Shown: positions 24,796 through 33,314 of the stretch, in pieces
How positions within the stretch are numbered: the first letter of the stretch is position 1
Layout: each line of letters starts with the position of its first letter
Assembly (NCBI GenBank): GCA_020441665.1
Contig: JAGRLT010000048.1
Span: forward strand, 1 to 42,264
From: Nitratireductor sp.
GTDB taxonomy: Bacteria; Pseudomonadota; Alphaproteobacteria; Rhizobiales; Rhizobiaceae
Direction of reading: 5' to 3'
DNA: 42,264 bases
Notes under the pieces: model-generated
Seen by the model: only the letters and a program-made list of their open reading frames with translations
What the model was told of the DNA's origin: nothing
The model's database searches: none
Made by a program: the position numbers and the translations under genes

Positions 24796-26223
24796 TTGAG
24801 CAAATCCGCACCACCCAGCCCGCAGTCCAATGCCGCCTTCACGACCGGATCGACCCTGCGCCATGTGATCGTCATGGCGACGACCGGCGCCATCGGTCTG
24901 GTGGCGATCTTTCTCGTCGATCTCGCCAACCTGTTCTACATCTCGCTGCTCGGCCAGCAGGAACTGGCGGCGGCGATCGGCTATGCGGCAACGATCATGT
25001 TCTTCGCCGTTTCCATGTGCATCGGCTTTACCATCGCGGCGAGCGCGATCACGGCGCGGGCGATCGGCTCGGGGGACGAGGAAAGGGCGCGGGCCTATGC
25101 CGGGGCCTCGCTGATCGTGATGTTCGCGGCGACCGTGGCCGTGTCGCTGATCCTCTACCTGTTGATAGACTGGTCGCTCGGCCTGCTGGGTGCGGTGGGC
25201 AGAACCCGGGAAATCGCCGTCGAGTTCATGCAGATCACGGTGCCCTCGCTGCCGCTGCTGGCGCTCGGCATGGGGTGCTCCGGCCTGTTGCGCGCCAAGG
25301 GCGACGCCAAGCGTTCGATGTATGTGACGCTTTCCTCGGGCGTCGCGGCGGCGCTGATCGATCCGTTGCTGATCTTCTATTTCGATCTCGGCATCACGGG
25401 GGCTGCCCTGTCGGTGGTGCTGGTGCGCTGCCTGTTCGTGCTGGTCGGTTTCCACGGCACGATCCGGGTACATGATATGGTGGCGCTGCCGGGCGCCGAC
25501 CTGATCCGGTCGTTCCTGCCGGCCTTCTGGCGCATCGCCTGGCCCGCCGTCCTGACCCAGATCGCAACACCGGTGGGCAATGCCTATGTCACCGGCGTGG
25601 TGGCGGGCTTCGGCGATGATGCGGTCGCCGGCTGGGCGATCGTCGGGCGGATCATCCCGCTTGCCTTTGCCGCGATCTTCTCGCTGTCGGGCGCCGTCGG
25701 ACCCATCCTGGGGCAGAATTACGGCGCCGGACGGCTCGACCGGGTCAACAGCACGATGCGCGACGCACTCGGCTTCACCCTGGTCTATGTGCTCGCCATG
25801 TGGATCCTGCTGGCGCTGCTGAAGGACGTCATCGTCGTCGTCTTCAGCGCCGAGGGCGATGCCGCCGAGATGATCGCCACCTTCTGCTACATCGTCGCGG
25901 GAACGCAGATCTTCACCGGCATCCTGTTCGTCGCCAATGCGGCGTTCAACAATCTCGACCACCCGTTCTATTCGACGGTCTTCAACTGGGGCCGGGCGAC
26001 GCTGGGCGTCATTCCCTTCGCCCATTACGGCAGTGCGTGGGGTGCCGGCGGCGTGGTGGTCGGCTGGGGGCTTGGCGGGCTGGTGTTCGGCGTATTGGCG
26101 CTGATCGCCTGCTACCATGTGCTGAAACACCTGCCCAAACAGGCGGGGCGCGAGGGCATCCAGCTGCGCGTGCCGCCCGCCGCCCATTCACCCTTCACTT
26201 CCGGGCGCGGCGCCGGATTGTAA
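24796..26223 (+). CDS. MATE family multidrug/metabolite exporter
   Basis: This 475-residue protein has about 12 helices arranged as two repeated halves, as in MATE transporters. Family segments include FLVDLANLFYISLLGQQELAAAIGYA, the helix 5-6 region with GMGCSGLLRAKGDAKRSM, and GAVGPILGQNYGAGRLDRV in the second half. It exports cationic drugs or metabolites driven by Na+ or H+; the substrate is not readable. The start is a TTG at 24796, with GGGGAT a few bases upstream; the next ATG falls inside helix 1. It converges on the patatin gene with only eight bases between. Confidence 0.88.
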   Translation: MSKSAPPSPQSNAAFTTGSTLRHVIVMATTGAIGLVAIFLVDLANLFYISLLGQQELAAAIGYAATIMFFAVSMCIGFTIAASAITARAIGSGDEERARAYAGASLIVMFAATVAVSLILYLLIDWSLGLLGAVGRTREIAVEFMQITVPSLPLLALGMGCSGLLRAKGDAKRSMYVTLSSGVAAALIDPLLIFYFDLGITGAALSVVLVRCLFVLVGFHGTIRVHDMVALPGADLIRSFLPAFWRIAWPAVLTQIATPVGNAYVTGVVAGFGDDAVAGWAIVGRIIPLAFAAIFSLSGAVGPILGQNYGAGRLDRVNSTMRDALGFTLVYVLAMWILLALLKDVIVVVFSAEGDAAEMIATFCYIVAGTQIFTGILFVANAAFNNLDHPFYSTVFNWGRATLGVIPFAHYGSAWGAGGVVVGWGLGGLVFGVLALIACYHVLKHLPKQAGREGIQLRVPPAAHSPFTSGRGAGL

Positions 26224-26231
26224 CGGCTTCC

Positions 26232-27080
26232 TCAGGCTGGCGGCCGGTCCTCCAGCAGCCGCTCGAGGCCGCGCCGGGTCTCGTCATAGACCGGCTCGGT
26301 TTCCTTGAGGATGCGCTTCACCTTGAGAAAGTCGAGCACGCGGTAGGAATCGACCGGCGGCCGGATGAACAGGTCCGGCGGCGCGGCGGCGCGCATGAGA
26401 TTGGTGATCGACTGCATCATCAACTGGCTCGCGCCAAAGGCCGCATCGATGCGCGCCGGCAGGGTGCCGGGCTCGCCCTTGGGCAGGCCGACCACATCGA
26501 TGGCAACCACCCTGCCGCCGCCACCGCTTACCAGATCGAAGGGCAGCGGATTGGCGATGCCGCCATCGATCATCACGCAGCCGTCGATCACCACGGGGCG
26601 AAACAGGACCGGTATGGCGGCCGATGCGGCAATCGCCTTGCGCAGGTCGCCGGTCTCGATCACCGCGACACGGTTGCCGTAGTAATCCGTACCGGTGATC
26701 TTCAGCGGGATGGTCAATTCGTCGAAGCGGGCGGGAAACGCTTCCGGCAGAAAGACCTCCAGCACGCGCTCGACATCCATCTGACCGAAGCCGCCGGGGC
26801 CGGAAAGGGCCTGCAGGGGCTGCGGCCGCAATTTCCACAGCCTGGCGAATACGCTGCTGCGGCTGGAAAAGGTCGACAGAAACAGGTCGGCGATCGCCTC
26901 ACCCGACATGCCCGATGCGTAGCCGGCGCCGACCAGCGCGCCGATCGAGGAACCGGCGATGGCAGCGGGCCGCACGCCCATATCGTCAAAGGCGCGCAGG
27001 ACGTGGGCATGGGCAATGCCGCGTGCGCCGCCACCGCCAAGGGCAAGCGAAATCCGGTTCTGCGGGCGGGCTGCGGTCAT
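26232..27080 (-). CDS. Patatin-like phospholipase
   Basis: This 282-residue protein has the full patatin catalytic set: the oxyanion motif GGGGARG at 15-21, the nucleophile Ser in GSSIG at about 43-47, and the catalytic Asp in DGGIANPLP. No signal peptide is visible, so it is probably cytoplasmic or membrane-associated, similar to the RssA/YchK-type proteins. Its lipid substrate is unknown. It follows the second M16 gene by eight bases and so belongs to the M16 operon. Confidence 0.9.
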   Translation of the reverse strand: MTAARPQNRISLALGGGGARGIAHAHVLRAFDDMGVRPAAIAGSSIGALVGAGYASGMSGEAIADLFLSTFSSRSSVFARLWKLRPQPLQALSGPGGFGQMDVERVLEVFLPEAFPARFDELTIPLKITGTDYYGNRVAVIETGDLRKAIAASAAIPVLFRPVVIDGCVMIDGGIANPLPFDLVSGGGGRVVAIDVVGLPKGEPGTLPARIDAAFGASQLMMQSITNLMRAAAPPDLFIRPPVDSYRVLDFLKVKRILKETEPVYDETRRGLERLLEDRPPA

Positions 27081-27088
27081 CGACAGGG

Positions 27089-28483
27089 TCAGTCGGCGGC
27101 GGCATCGGTCGGCGGCACCGGGGCACCGATGGTGATGACGGCCGGTTGCGCCGACAGAAGCCGTTTGGCCATGGCGCGGACGCCTTCCAGCGTCACCGCC
27201 TCGATGCTGTCCCGCCGCCGGTCGATATAGTCGATGGGCAGGCCTTCGGCCTGGAGCGCGACCAGCACATCGGCGATCTTCGAGGAGGTGTCCAGATTGT
27301 TGATGGCATAGGCCCCGAGAATATACTTGCGCGCCGCCTCGAGTTCCTCCCCGGTTGGCCCCTCCTGCGCCATGCGGCCGATTTCGCTCTGCATCAGCGC
27401 CAGCGCATCGGCGGCCTGGTCGGGCCGGGTCGAAAAGCCGCCGGACAGATAGGCGGCGTGGGCGAGGGTGACGAGATCAGAGCCGACGCCGTAGACGAGG
27501 CCGCGCTTCTCGCGGATCTCGTCGTACAGCCGTGAGGAAAACGTGCCGCCGCCCAGAATGTGGTTCATCGTATAGGCGGTGAAGAAATCGGGATCGGAGC
27601 GCTTGACGCCGGGATAGGCGATCACGACGGAAGCCTGCGGGGCGGGAAACGCGATGTGACGGGCAAAGCCCAGTTGTGGCGCCACATCCGCCACCGGCAT
27701 GAGTTCCGCCTTAGCCGGAAGACCGGCGAAAGCCAGGTCGATCAGCCGGCCGGCCTCCTGCGGGCTGACCGCGCCGACAAGGCCGATCACCAGATTGTCG
27801 CGCGCCATCAGCCTGCGATGCTGGGCGACGATGTCCTGCCGGGTGATGGCGGCAAGGGTCGTCTCGTCGCCGTGCACGTCGCGGCCATAGGGGTGGCCGG
27901 CAAACAGCATTTCGCGAAACGTGTCGCGGATGACGGCATCGGGATCCTTGCGGGCGCGGACCGCCGACTGGATGTAGCCGGCGCGGATACGCTCGAGCGA
28001 GGCAGGTTCGAAGCGCGGGCGAAGCAGCATGTCGGCGAGCAGGGCATAGGCCGGCTCCGCCTCGCCGGCCAGCACCCGCATGCCGCCGGAAACCGCATCG
28101 CGGCCGGCCGAAAAACCGGCCTCGATGCCGCGTTCCTCCAGCGCCTGCTTGAGTTGTGCCGTGCTGCGCTCGCCGGCGCCTTCATCCATCATCGCGGACA
28201 GAAGCGAGGCCAGGCCCGCCTTGCCCTCGGGGTCCTGGCTGGCGCCGCCGCGAAAATCGAATGCCAGGGTGACGATCGGCACCGTGTAGTCCTCGACCAT
28301 CCAGAAGCCGATGCCGGCGGGCGAGCGGTAGTCGCGAATTTCGACGGCATCGGCCGGCAGCGCCGCCAACGTCGCACAGATATACAAGATGAGCGCTGCG
28401 GCCCGTGCGAAAGCCCGGCCGGCCAGGCGGCGTTTCAGCATGTGGGCAATGATGGGGCGGGCGACGATGGTGCGGGCGATCAT
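27089..28483 (-). CDS. M16-family peptidase homologue without zinc motif
   Basis: This 464-residue protein has an N-terminal signal sequence (hydrophobic stretch about 27-42, ending ALPADA) and two M16 lobes. The position where an active M16 enzyme has HxxEH reads GLASLLSAMMDEG, so the zinc ligands are lost. The second lobe has NHILGGGTFSSRLYDEIREKRGLVYGV, typical of the family. It is likely the non-catalytic partner of the M16 protease encoded just upstream; the two genes overlap by four bases (ATGA). Such pairs are common in alphaproteobacteria. It acts in the periplasm. Confidence 0.88.
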   Translation of the reverse strand: MIARTIVARPIIAHMLKRRLAGRAFARAAALILYICATLAALPADAVEIRDYRSPAGIGFWMVEDYTVPIVTLAFDFRGGASQDPEGKAGLASLLSAMMDEGAGERSTAQLKQALEERGIEAGFSAGRDAVSGGMRVLAGEAEPAYALLADMLLRPRFEPASLERIRAGYIQSAVRARKDPDAVIRDTFREMLFAGHPYGRDVHGDETTLAAITRQDIVAQHRRLMARDNLVIGLVGAVSPQEAGRLIDLAFAGLPAKAELMPVADVAPQLGFARHIAFPAPQASVVIAYPGVKRSDPDFFTAYTMNHILGGGTFSSRLYDEIREKRGLVYGVGSDLVTLAHAAYLSGGFSTRPDQAADALALMQSEIGRMAQEGPTGEELEAARKYILGAYAINNLDTSSKIADVLVALQAEGLPIDYIDRRRDSIEAVTLEGVRAMAKRLLSAQPAVITIGAPVPPTDAAAD

Positions 28484-29826
28484 GATGCCGGCCTCAGATA
28501 GGTTGTGACGGATCGGGGTTTTTTCAGATATTTGCGGGCGACGTCGCGGACATCGTCCACCGTCACCCTGCCAAGCCGTTCGGGCCAGTCGGCGATGTCC
28601 TCGATCGTGCCGTCTAGCGCCAGCATCGTGCCATAGAGCTGGGCGAGCGTGGTCTGGCTGTCGCGCTCGAAGATGACGCTCTTGACGAGGGCATTGCGCT
28701 GGCGGTCGAGCTCTTCCTGGGTGACGCCGTTCTCGATGATGTCGGCGATCTCGGCATCGATGGCCGCCTCGATCTCGTCGAGCGCGGTGTCGCCCCGGGG
28801 CCTGCCGTAAAATCCGAACTTGCCCAGATTGCGCGCCGTGCCCTGATACCAGGCGCCGGCTGAAATCGCCTTCTCATTGCCGGTCACCAGCTTGCGGTAG
28901 AGCCGTGCCGAGGACGAGCCGCCCAGGACCGCGGAAAGAAGATCGAGCGCCTCGGCCTCGCCGGGCTCGGCGCTCATATAGGACGGCACGAGATAGGTCC
29001 GCTCGAAGCTTGGCGTGGTGACCCGCTCGTCGAAATATTCCAGGCTGCGGCTGACGGCCGGTTCCGGCTCGGCGGCGCGCTGATGATCGATCTCGGCGAC
29101 CCGGCGCGTTACCCCGCCATAGATCTTTTCAGCCAGTGCAAACACCGTCTTGGGGTCGACGTCGCCGGCGACGACCAGCACCGCATTGTTGGGGGAGTAG
29201 AAGCGATCATAGAAAGCGATGGCGTCGTCGCGGGTCAGCGCCAGCATTTCATGCTGCCAGCCGATCACCGGCGTGCCATAGGGATGGTTGACGAACAGCG
29301 CCGCATCGGCCGCCTCATCGAGGATCGCACCAGGGCTCGAATCGACCCGCTCGCGCCGTTCTTCCAGGATCACCTTCTTCTCGGTCTCGATCACGTCCTC
29401 GGCGAGGACGAGGTTTTCCATCCGGTCGGCCTCATAGCCCATCACCATTTCGAGCGCGTCGGGCGAGACCTTCTGGTAGTAGGCGGTGAAATCGTAGCTG
29501 GTGAAGGCGTTTTCCTGGCCGCCGATCTCGGCGACCTTGCGGGAGAACTCGCCGGCGGGAACTTTCTTCGTGCCCTTGAACATCAGATGCTCGAGAAAAT
29601 GGGCGATGCCGGATTTGCCGCGCGGCTCATCGGCGGAGCCGGCCTTGTACCAGACCATATGGGTGACGACCGGGGCGCGGTGGTCGGGGATGGCGACCAC
29701 CTGCAGCCCGTTGGCAAGCGTCCTGAGCGCCACCTCGGGCCCGTCAGGGGCTGTCTTGCCCATTGCCGGCAGCGCCAGCAGCATCAGCAGAACCGGAAGC
29801 AGGCAAAGTCTCTGGAACAGCGGCAT
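28480..29826 (-). CDS. Zinc protease, M16 family (periplasmic)
   Basis: This 448-residue protein has a signal peptide (LFQRLCLLPVLLMLLALPAMG) and an intact zinc site: H76-x2-E79-H80 in HFLEHLMFKGT, with the distal glutamate in KVILEERRER. The second lobe carries the VLGGSSSARLYRKLV segment. It degrades or processes peptides in the periplasm and likely works with the inactive M16 homologue encoded next. ATG at 29826 is chosen since GGAGAG lies six bases upstream and the signal peptide begins there; a longer frame reaches 29889. Confidence 0.92.
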   Translation of the reverse strand: MPLFQRLCLLPVLLMLLALPAMGKTAPDGPEVALRTLANGLQVVAIPDHRAPVVTHMVWYKAGSADEPRGKSGIAHFLEHLMFKGTKKVPAGEFSRKVAEIGGQENAFTSYDFTAYYQKVSPDALEMVMGYEADRMENLVLAEDVIETEKKVILEERRERVDSSPGAILDEAADAALFVNHPYGTPVIGWQHEMLALTRDDAIAFYDRFYSPNNAVLVVAGDVDPKTVFALAEKIYGGVTRRVAEIDHQRAAEPEPAVSRSLEYFDERVTTPSFERTYLVPSYMSAEPGEAEALDLLSAVLGGSSSARLYRKLVTGNEKAISAGAWYQGTARNLGKFGFYGRPRGDTALDEIEAAIDAEIADIIENGVTQEELDRQRNALVKSVIFERDSQTTLAQLYGTMLALDGTIEDIADWPERLGRVTVDDVRDVARKYLKKPRSVTTYLRPAS

Positions 29827-29863
29827 CCGGCACTCTCCGGGGTTTGGTGCGATGGGCGGGTCG

Positions 29864-29881
29864 CCGGGAAAATAAACCCGG
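29864..29881. repeat. Inverted repeat in the M16 leader
   Basis: Arms CCGGG and CCCGG flank the AT-rich centre AAAATAAA, 37 bases upstream of the M16 protease start. It stands out against the GC-rich surroundings and may be an operator or a leader hairpin. Confidence 0.35.
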
Positions 29882-29944
29882 AAACGCAAAAATACAGTCC
29901 CGGCGCGGCTGGCGAGCGGTTTTTCACCGCAATGTGACCAAGTT

Positions 29945-29960
29945 GCGGCCTTTCGGCCAC
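29945..29960 (-). terminator. Hairpin after rsmD
   Basis: On the minus strand GTGGCC, a GAAA tetraloop and GGCCGC form a 6-bp stem (one G-U pair), starting 11 bases after the rsmD stop. There is no U-run, so it is only a weak terminator candidate. Confidence 0.35.
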
Positions 29961-29971
29961 CCGGCGGCTAT

Positions 29972-30520
29972 TCAGCCCAGTTTCGCAAGCACCATCGCGG
30001 TTTCACCGAAATCGCGCCGGTCGAGAATTTCGAAGCCCTCGATGGCGAGCGGCGCGCTGTCATGGCGTTCTTCCAGCACGACCAGCGCGTCGCGGTCGAG
30101 CCAGCCGCCCGCGCGCAGGGCGCCAAGCGCCCTTTCGCCAAGGCCCCGGCCATAGGGCGGATCGAGAAAGGCGAGATCGAAGGGGCGCAGGGTGCCGATG
30201 GCGCCGAGCCTGGTCGCGTCACGGCGAAACAGCCGCGCCCTGCCCTGCAGGCCGAGGCTCTCGATGTTTTGCTGCAACAGGGCGCGGGCCTCGGCGCCGT
30301 CGTCGACGAACAGGGCATGACCGGCGCCGCGCGAGAGCGCCTCGAAGCCGAGCGCTCCCGTTCCCGCGAAGAGATCGATCACCCGGCTGCCATCGAGATC
30401 GATCCGGTTCGACAGGATGTTGAACAGGCTTTCGCGGTTGCGGTCGGTGGTCGGTCGGATGCGGTCCGATTTCGGGGCGGCGAGCCGGCGGCCGCGAAAT
30501 TCACCGCCGACGATCCGCAC
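29972..30520 (-). CDS. rsmD: 16S rRNA (guanine-N2)-methyltransferase RsmD
   Basis: RsmD methylates G966 of 16S rRNA during 30S assembly. The 182-residue protein has the N-terminal [16 protein letters not shown] and [15 protein letters not shown], the SAM motif [13 protein letters not shown] at 49-61, and the catalytic DPPY at 120-123. The length fits the family (about 198 in E. coli). Its start overlaps the end of rluB by 20 bases, so it is coupled to it, as often seen in this group. Confidence 0.93.
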   Translation of the reverse strand: MRIVGGEFRGRRLAAPKSDRIRPTTDRNRESLFNILSNRIDLDGSRVIDLFAGTGALGFEALSRGAGHALFVDDGAEARALLQQNIESLGLQGRARLFRRDATRLGAIGTLRPFDLAFLDPPYGRGLGERALGALRAGGWLDRDALVVLEERHDSAPLAIEGFEILDRRDFGETAMVLAKLG

Positions 30521-31640
30521 GGCTCGAACCTTTTCGCGGCGCCGGCCGGCTGGCGGCGCCGGGCCTTTCAGCCCTGGCCGTGGTCGGCTTACCCTTGGCG
30601 ACTGATTTGCCGGCCGGTTTGCCGGTTGGTTTACCGCCGGCCTTCGCGCCGCTCTTGGCGGTGCCTTTGCCTGTGCTCTTGGCGATGTCTTTGGCCGGGC
30701 TGCGGGTCGTCAGCTTCGACAGGGGATCGGGCTTGCCGCCGCGCCTGACCGGGTTTTTCCTGCCGGCCGGCCTGCGGGCGGCCCCACCCTCCTCCGGCGC
30801 TTCCGCCGGCGGCTTGTTGTTCGGCTTCGGGGCGTTCCGGGCCTTCGGGATGTTCTGGCGCGGTTCGGTCTCGAAGTCGGCCCCGGCGGTGGCGATGAGC
30901 CTGGCACCCAGTTGATCGCGCAGGGTGCGGCCGCGGATTTCGCGCACCTCGCCCGGCGCCAGATCGCCGAGCTGGAAGGGGCCGTAGGAAACGCGGATCA
31001 GCCGGTTGACCTGCAGGCCGAGGGCGCCCAGCACCTGTTTGACCTCGCGGTTCTTGCCCTCGCGAAAGGCGATGGCGAGCCAGACATTGCCGCCCTGCTG
31101 GCGCTCCAGTTCGGCCTCGATCGAGCCATACAGAATGCCGTCCACCGCAATGCCGTCGGCAAGGCCAGCAAGCTGCTGCTGGGTGACGGCGCCATGGGCG
31201 CGGACGCGGTAGCGGCGCAGCCAGCCGGTATCGGGCAGTTCCAGCACCCGCGCGAGCCCGCCATCATTGGTAAGCAGCAACAGGCCCTCGGTATTGATGT
31301 CGAGACGGCCGACGGAGACGACCCGCGGCATGGTCTCCGGCAGGGCCTCGAAGACGGTTCTGCGTCCCTCAGGATCGCGGTTGGTGGTCACCAGGCCGGC
31401 CGGCTTGTGATAGAGCCAGAGGCGGGTACGCTCCCTTGCCTGCATCGGCTCGCCATCGACCTCGATGCGGTCGGCATCGGTGACGATACAGGCCGGCGTC
31501 TTCAACACGGCGTCGTTGACCCGGACCCGGCCGGCGGCGATCCAGGCCTCCGCCTCGCGGCGCGAGCACAGGCCGGCGCGCGCCATGCGCTTGGCGATGC
31601 GCTCGCCTTTTGGTTGCTGCGAATTCGGTGCCGTTTGCAT
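30501..31640 (-). CDS. rluB: 23S rRNA pseudouridine synthase RluB-like, with long Lys-rich tail
   Basis: This 379-residue pseudouridine synthase of the RsuA/RluB/E/F group has an S4 RNA-binding domain at about 12-60 ([17 protein letters not shown]) and a catalytic domain with [17 protein letters not shown], the catalytic Asp being 114. Residues from about 255 to 379 form a low-complexity, basic tail rich in Lys, Ala, Gly, Pro and Arg, with repeats such as [17 protein letters not shown]; it is likely disordered and may bind rRNA. ATG at 31640 is chosen because the S4 domain follows soon after; the longer frame to 32009 is antisense to tadA. The gene overlaps rsmD. Confidence 0.9.
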   Translation of the reverse strand: MQTAPNSQQPKGERIAKRMARAGLCSRREAEAWIAAGRVRVNDAVLKTPACIVTDADRIEVDGEPMQARERTRLWLYHKPAGLVTTNRDPEGRRTVFEALPETMPRVVSVGRLDINTEGLLLLTNDGGLARVLELPDTGWLRRYRVRAHGAVTQQQLAGLADGIAVDGILYGSIEAELERQQGGNVWLAIAFREGKNREVKQVLGALGLQVNRLIRVSYGPFQLGDLAPGEVREIRGRTLRDQLGARLIATAGADFETEPRQNIPKARNAPKPNNKPPAEAPEEGGAARRPAGRKNPVRRGGKPDPLSKLTTRSPAKDIAKSTGKGTAKSGAKAGGKPTGKPAGKSVAKGKPTTARAERPGAASRPAPRKGSSRADRRR

Positions 31641-31701
31641 GGGGCGATGCTCTACGCTAACTGACCGGACAAGGGAAGTAGTCGAGGGGCGATGGCCTGT
31701 G

Positions 31702-32142
31702 ATGAGCGGTTTCATGGATCTGGCGATGGAAGAGGCGATCGCCGCCGCTGCGCGGGACGAGGTTCCCGTCGGCGCCGTCGTGTCGCGCGGCAGCACAGTG
31801 ATCGCCCAGGCCGGCAACCGGACGCGGGAACTCAACGATCCGACCGCCCATGCTGAAATGCTGGCGATCCGGCAAGCCTGCCGGCGGCTCGGCACGGAAC
31901 GCCTGACGGGCTGCGACCTGACGGTGACCCTGGAGCCCTGCCCGATGTGCGCCGGCGCCATCAGTTTCGCGCGGATCGGCCGGCTGTATTTCGCGACGGA
32001 CGATCCCAAGGGCGGGGCGGTGGAAAACGGTGTGCGCTATTTTTCGAGTCCGACCTGCCACCACGCGCCAGAAATCTATTCCGGCATCCAGCAGAGCCGG
32101 TCGACCGCCCTGTTGCAAGGGTTCTTTGCCGCGAAGCGCTGA
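31702..32142 (+). CDS. tadA: tRNA-specific adenosine deaminase
   Basis: TadA deaminates adenosine 34 of tRNA-Arg(ACG) to inosine. The 146-residue protein has the zinc-site motifs HAE at 50-52 ([12 protein letters not shown]) and PCPMC at 79-83, plus FGATDP-equivalent FATDDPKGG. The length is near the E. coli enzyme (167). ATG at 31702 is preceded by GAGGGG about 12 bases away; a GTG one codon upstream is possible. The gene diverges from rluB across a 61-base gap and converges on the lipoprotein gene. Confidence 0.92.
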   Translation: MSGFMDLAMEEAIAAAARDEVPVGAVVSRGSTVIAQAGNRTRELNDPTAHAEMLAIRQACRRLGTERLTGCDLTVTLEPCPMCAGAISFARIGRLYFATDDPKGGAVENGVRYFSSPTCHHAPEIYSGIQQSRSTALLQGFFAAKR

Positions 32143-32240
32143 CGTGCGGCCAGCCGGTCCGGTTCCGCGTTCAAGCGGCGACTGACAAAATGACGGGTGA
32201 AAACGACGATGAAGCCGCCGGCGGGACGGAAGAACCGCTA

Positions 32241-32945
32241 TCAGCGATAGAGTTCTTCCTGTTCCTTCTTCTTGCGCAGCGCCTCGATCTCGGCCAGTTC
32301 CTTCTCGGTATAGCCCAGATCGTCGGTCGGAGCGCTGTTGGCCGGGGTGCGGTATGCGATCGGTGGCTCGGTCAGATAGCGGCGCTGATAGCCGGTCTTG
32401 CCGACCGAGCGGATTTCATCGCGCTGCGCGCGCACCGCGCGGGAGATTTCGCCCGGCGTACAATGGCGCAGGTAATTGCCGTCGGGATCGCAACTGACGC
32501 CCGGAACGCCCTGGCCACGCGGCGCCTCTACCCGGGCGGTCGCCGTTCCGGGTTCAACACCGCGGACATTCTTCTGCGAGCGCGAGAAGCGGTTCTGTCC
32601 CGCCGAGGTCGACTGGGCTTCCTCGGCCTCCGCGCGGACCCGCGCAATGCGTTCTTCCGGCGATTCGGGCCAGTCGGCATTGTCCTGCGCGCTGGCAACC
32701 TGATCGGGGTCGACCAGCTGCTTTTCCTCCGGCACGACGAGGTCCGGGCGCGGCTTGTAGTCGATCCGCTTCTGCTTCTTCTGGATCGTCAGGATGTTGG
32801 CGATGTCCTCGATGGTCTGCTGTTCCTGGGTGACGCCGGTGCCATAGGTGGTGCCGCCGACACAGCCCGAAAGCAGGCCGCCGGCCATCAACAGGCCCGC
32901 AGCAAGCGATGCAGCTTTCCGTCCAGTTGCGAATGCCATCATCAT
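32241..32945 (-). CDS. Predicted lipoprotein of unknown function
   Basis: This 234-residue protein has a lipoprotein signal peptide with lipobox LLSGC (Cys28 becomes the first residue after cleavage). The mature part is hydrophilic: a segment IEDIANILTIQKKQKRIDYKPRPDLVVP, a central charged region with FSRSQKNVRG, the cysteine pair in SCDPDGNYLRHCTPGEI, and a coiled, Glu/Lys-rich end. I do not recognise an assigned family; similar lipoproteins are known in Hyphomicrobiales. The start has three consecutive ATG codons with GGGGAA just upstream. It is a single-gene unit downstream of ileS, with its own 369-base upstream region. Confidence 0.75.
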   Translation of the reverse strand: MMMAFATGRKAASLAAGLLMAGGLLSGCVGGTTYGTGVTQEQQTIEDIANILTIQKKQKRIDYKPRPDLVVPEEKQLVDPDQVASAQDNADWPESPEERIARVRAEAEEAQSTSAGQNRFSRSQKNVRGVEPGTATARVEAPRGQGVPGVSCDPDGNYLRHCTPGEISRAVRAQRDEIRSVGKTGYQRRYLTEPPIAYRTPANSAPTDDLGYTEKELAEIEALRKKKEQEELYR

Positions 32946-33131
32946 CCCGTTCCCCGCCGCCTTGCGGCCAATCGTCCTGCGACGCCCCGTGCGGGGCCGC
33001 CAACGGTACGCACCATCTCCAGATCAGGCCCCGATCGAGCCCCAAACCGTCCCTTAAGACGGCTCGCGGACCGGCACTGCCGATCGAGAGGTAGCCTGGT
33101 CCAATATGCTTCCGTACCGTTCTCGCGGCGC

Positions 33132-33173
33132 TTCTTGCGCCAAGCATTTCTGCGCCAAATGGCTTCTGCCAAG
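33132..33173. repeat. Three direct repeats with a 16-base period
   Basis: The motif occurs as TTCTTGCGCCAA, TTCTGCGCCAA and TTCTGCCAA, starting at 33132, 33148 and 33164, exactly 16 bases apart. The regular phase suggests repeated protein-binding sites upstream of the lipoprotein gene, or a decayed tandem duplication. Confidence 0.55.
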
Positions 33174-33182
33174 CGTTTAGGA

Positions 33183-33205
33183 CCGGAAATACGGCATATT
33201 TCCGG
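33183..33205. repeat. Perfect 9-bp hairpin with CGGCA loop
   Basis: CCGGAAATA and TATTTCCGG enclose a 5-base loop. It lies between ileS and the lipoprotein gene and could be a processing site or an operator. No T-run follows on either strand. Confidence 0.6.
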
Positions 33206-33245
33206 CTATCCCTTCATACCGCATCCGAAAACGGGAATCAATGTG

Positions 33246-33272
33246 GCGGGGGGAGACGGCATCTCGCCCCGC
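33246..33272 (-). terminator. Stable hairpin downstream of ileS
   Basis: Eleven-base arms pair with one mismatch (GCGGGG... and ...CCCCGC) around a CGGCA loop, 43 bases after the ileS stop on the minus strand. It has no U-run, so it may act as a 3'-end stabiliser or a Rho-assisted terminator. Confidence 0.4.
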
Positions 33273-33314
33273 ACACATATTCTTTCAGCGGTTAACCGCG
33301 CCGTGAGCGGCCTG

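Larger units (their letters stand above)
32946..33314. other. Gap between ileS and the lipoprotein gene, with several repeats
   Basis: This 369-base gap holds no credible gene. It contains three iterations of a TTCTGCGCCAA-like motif, two hairpins, and the palindrome GCGGTTAACCGC at 33288-33299. The lipoprotein promoter and the ileS terminator must lie here, but I could not pick promoter hexamers with confidence. Confidence 0.6.

Noticed and set aside
24724-26187. 487-residue minus-strand open frame opposite the MATE gene
   Set aside because: It is strongly His/Gln/Arg/Asp-rich, exactly antisense to a clear 12-helix transporter, and has no motif.
32942-33172. 76-residue minus-strand open frame upstream of the lipoprotein gene
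   Set aside because: It is Arg-rich, covers the direct repeats and overlaps the lipoprotein start, without any domain or ribosome-binding site.
33132-33173. Sigma-54-like TGGC...TGC elements on the minus strand of the direct repeats
   Set aside because: The GG-to-GC spacing is nine bases instead of the required ten and the flanks do not fit.
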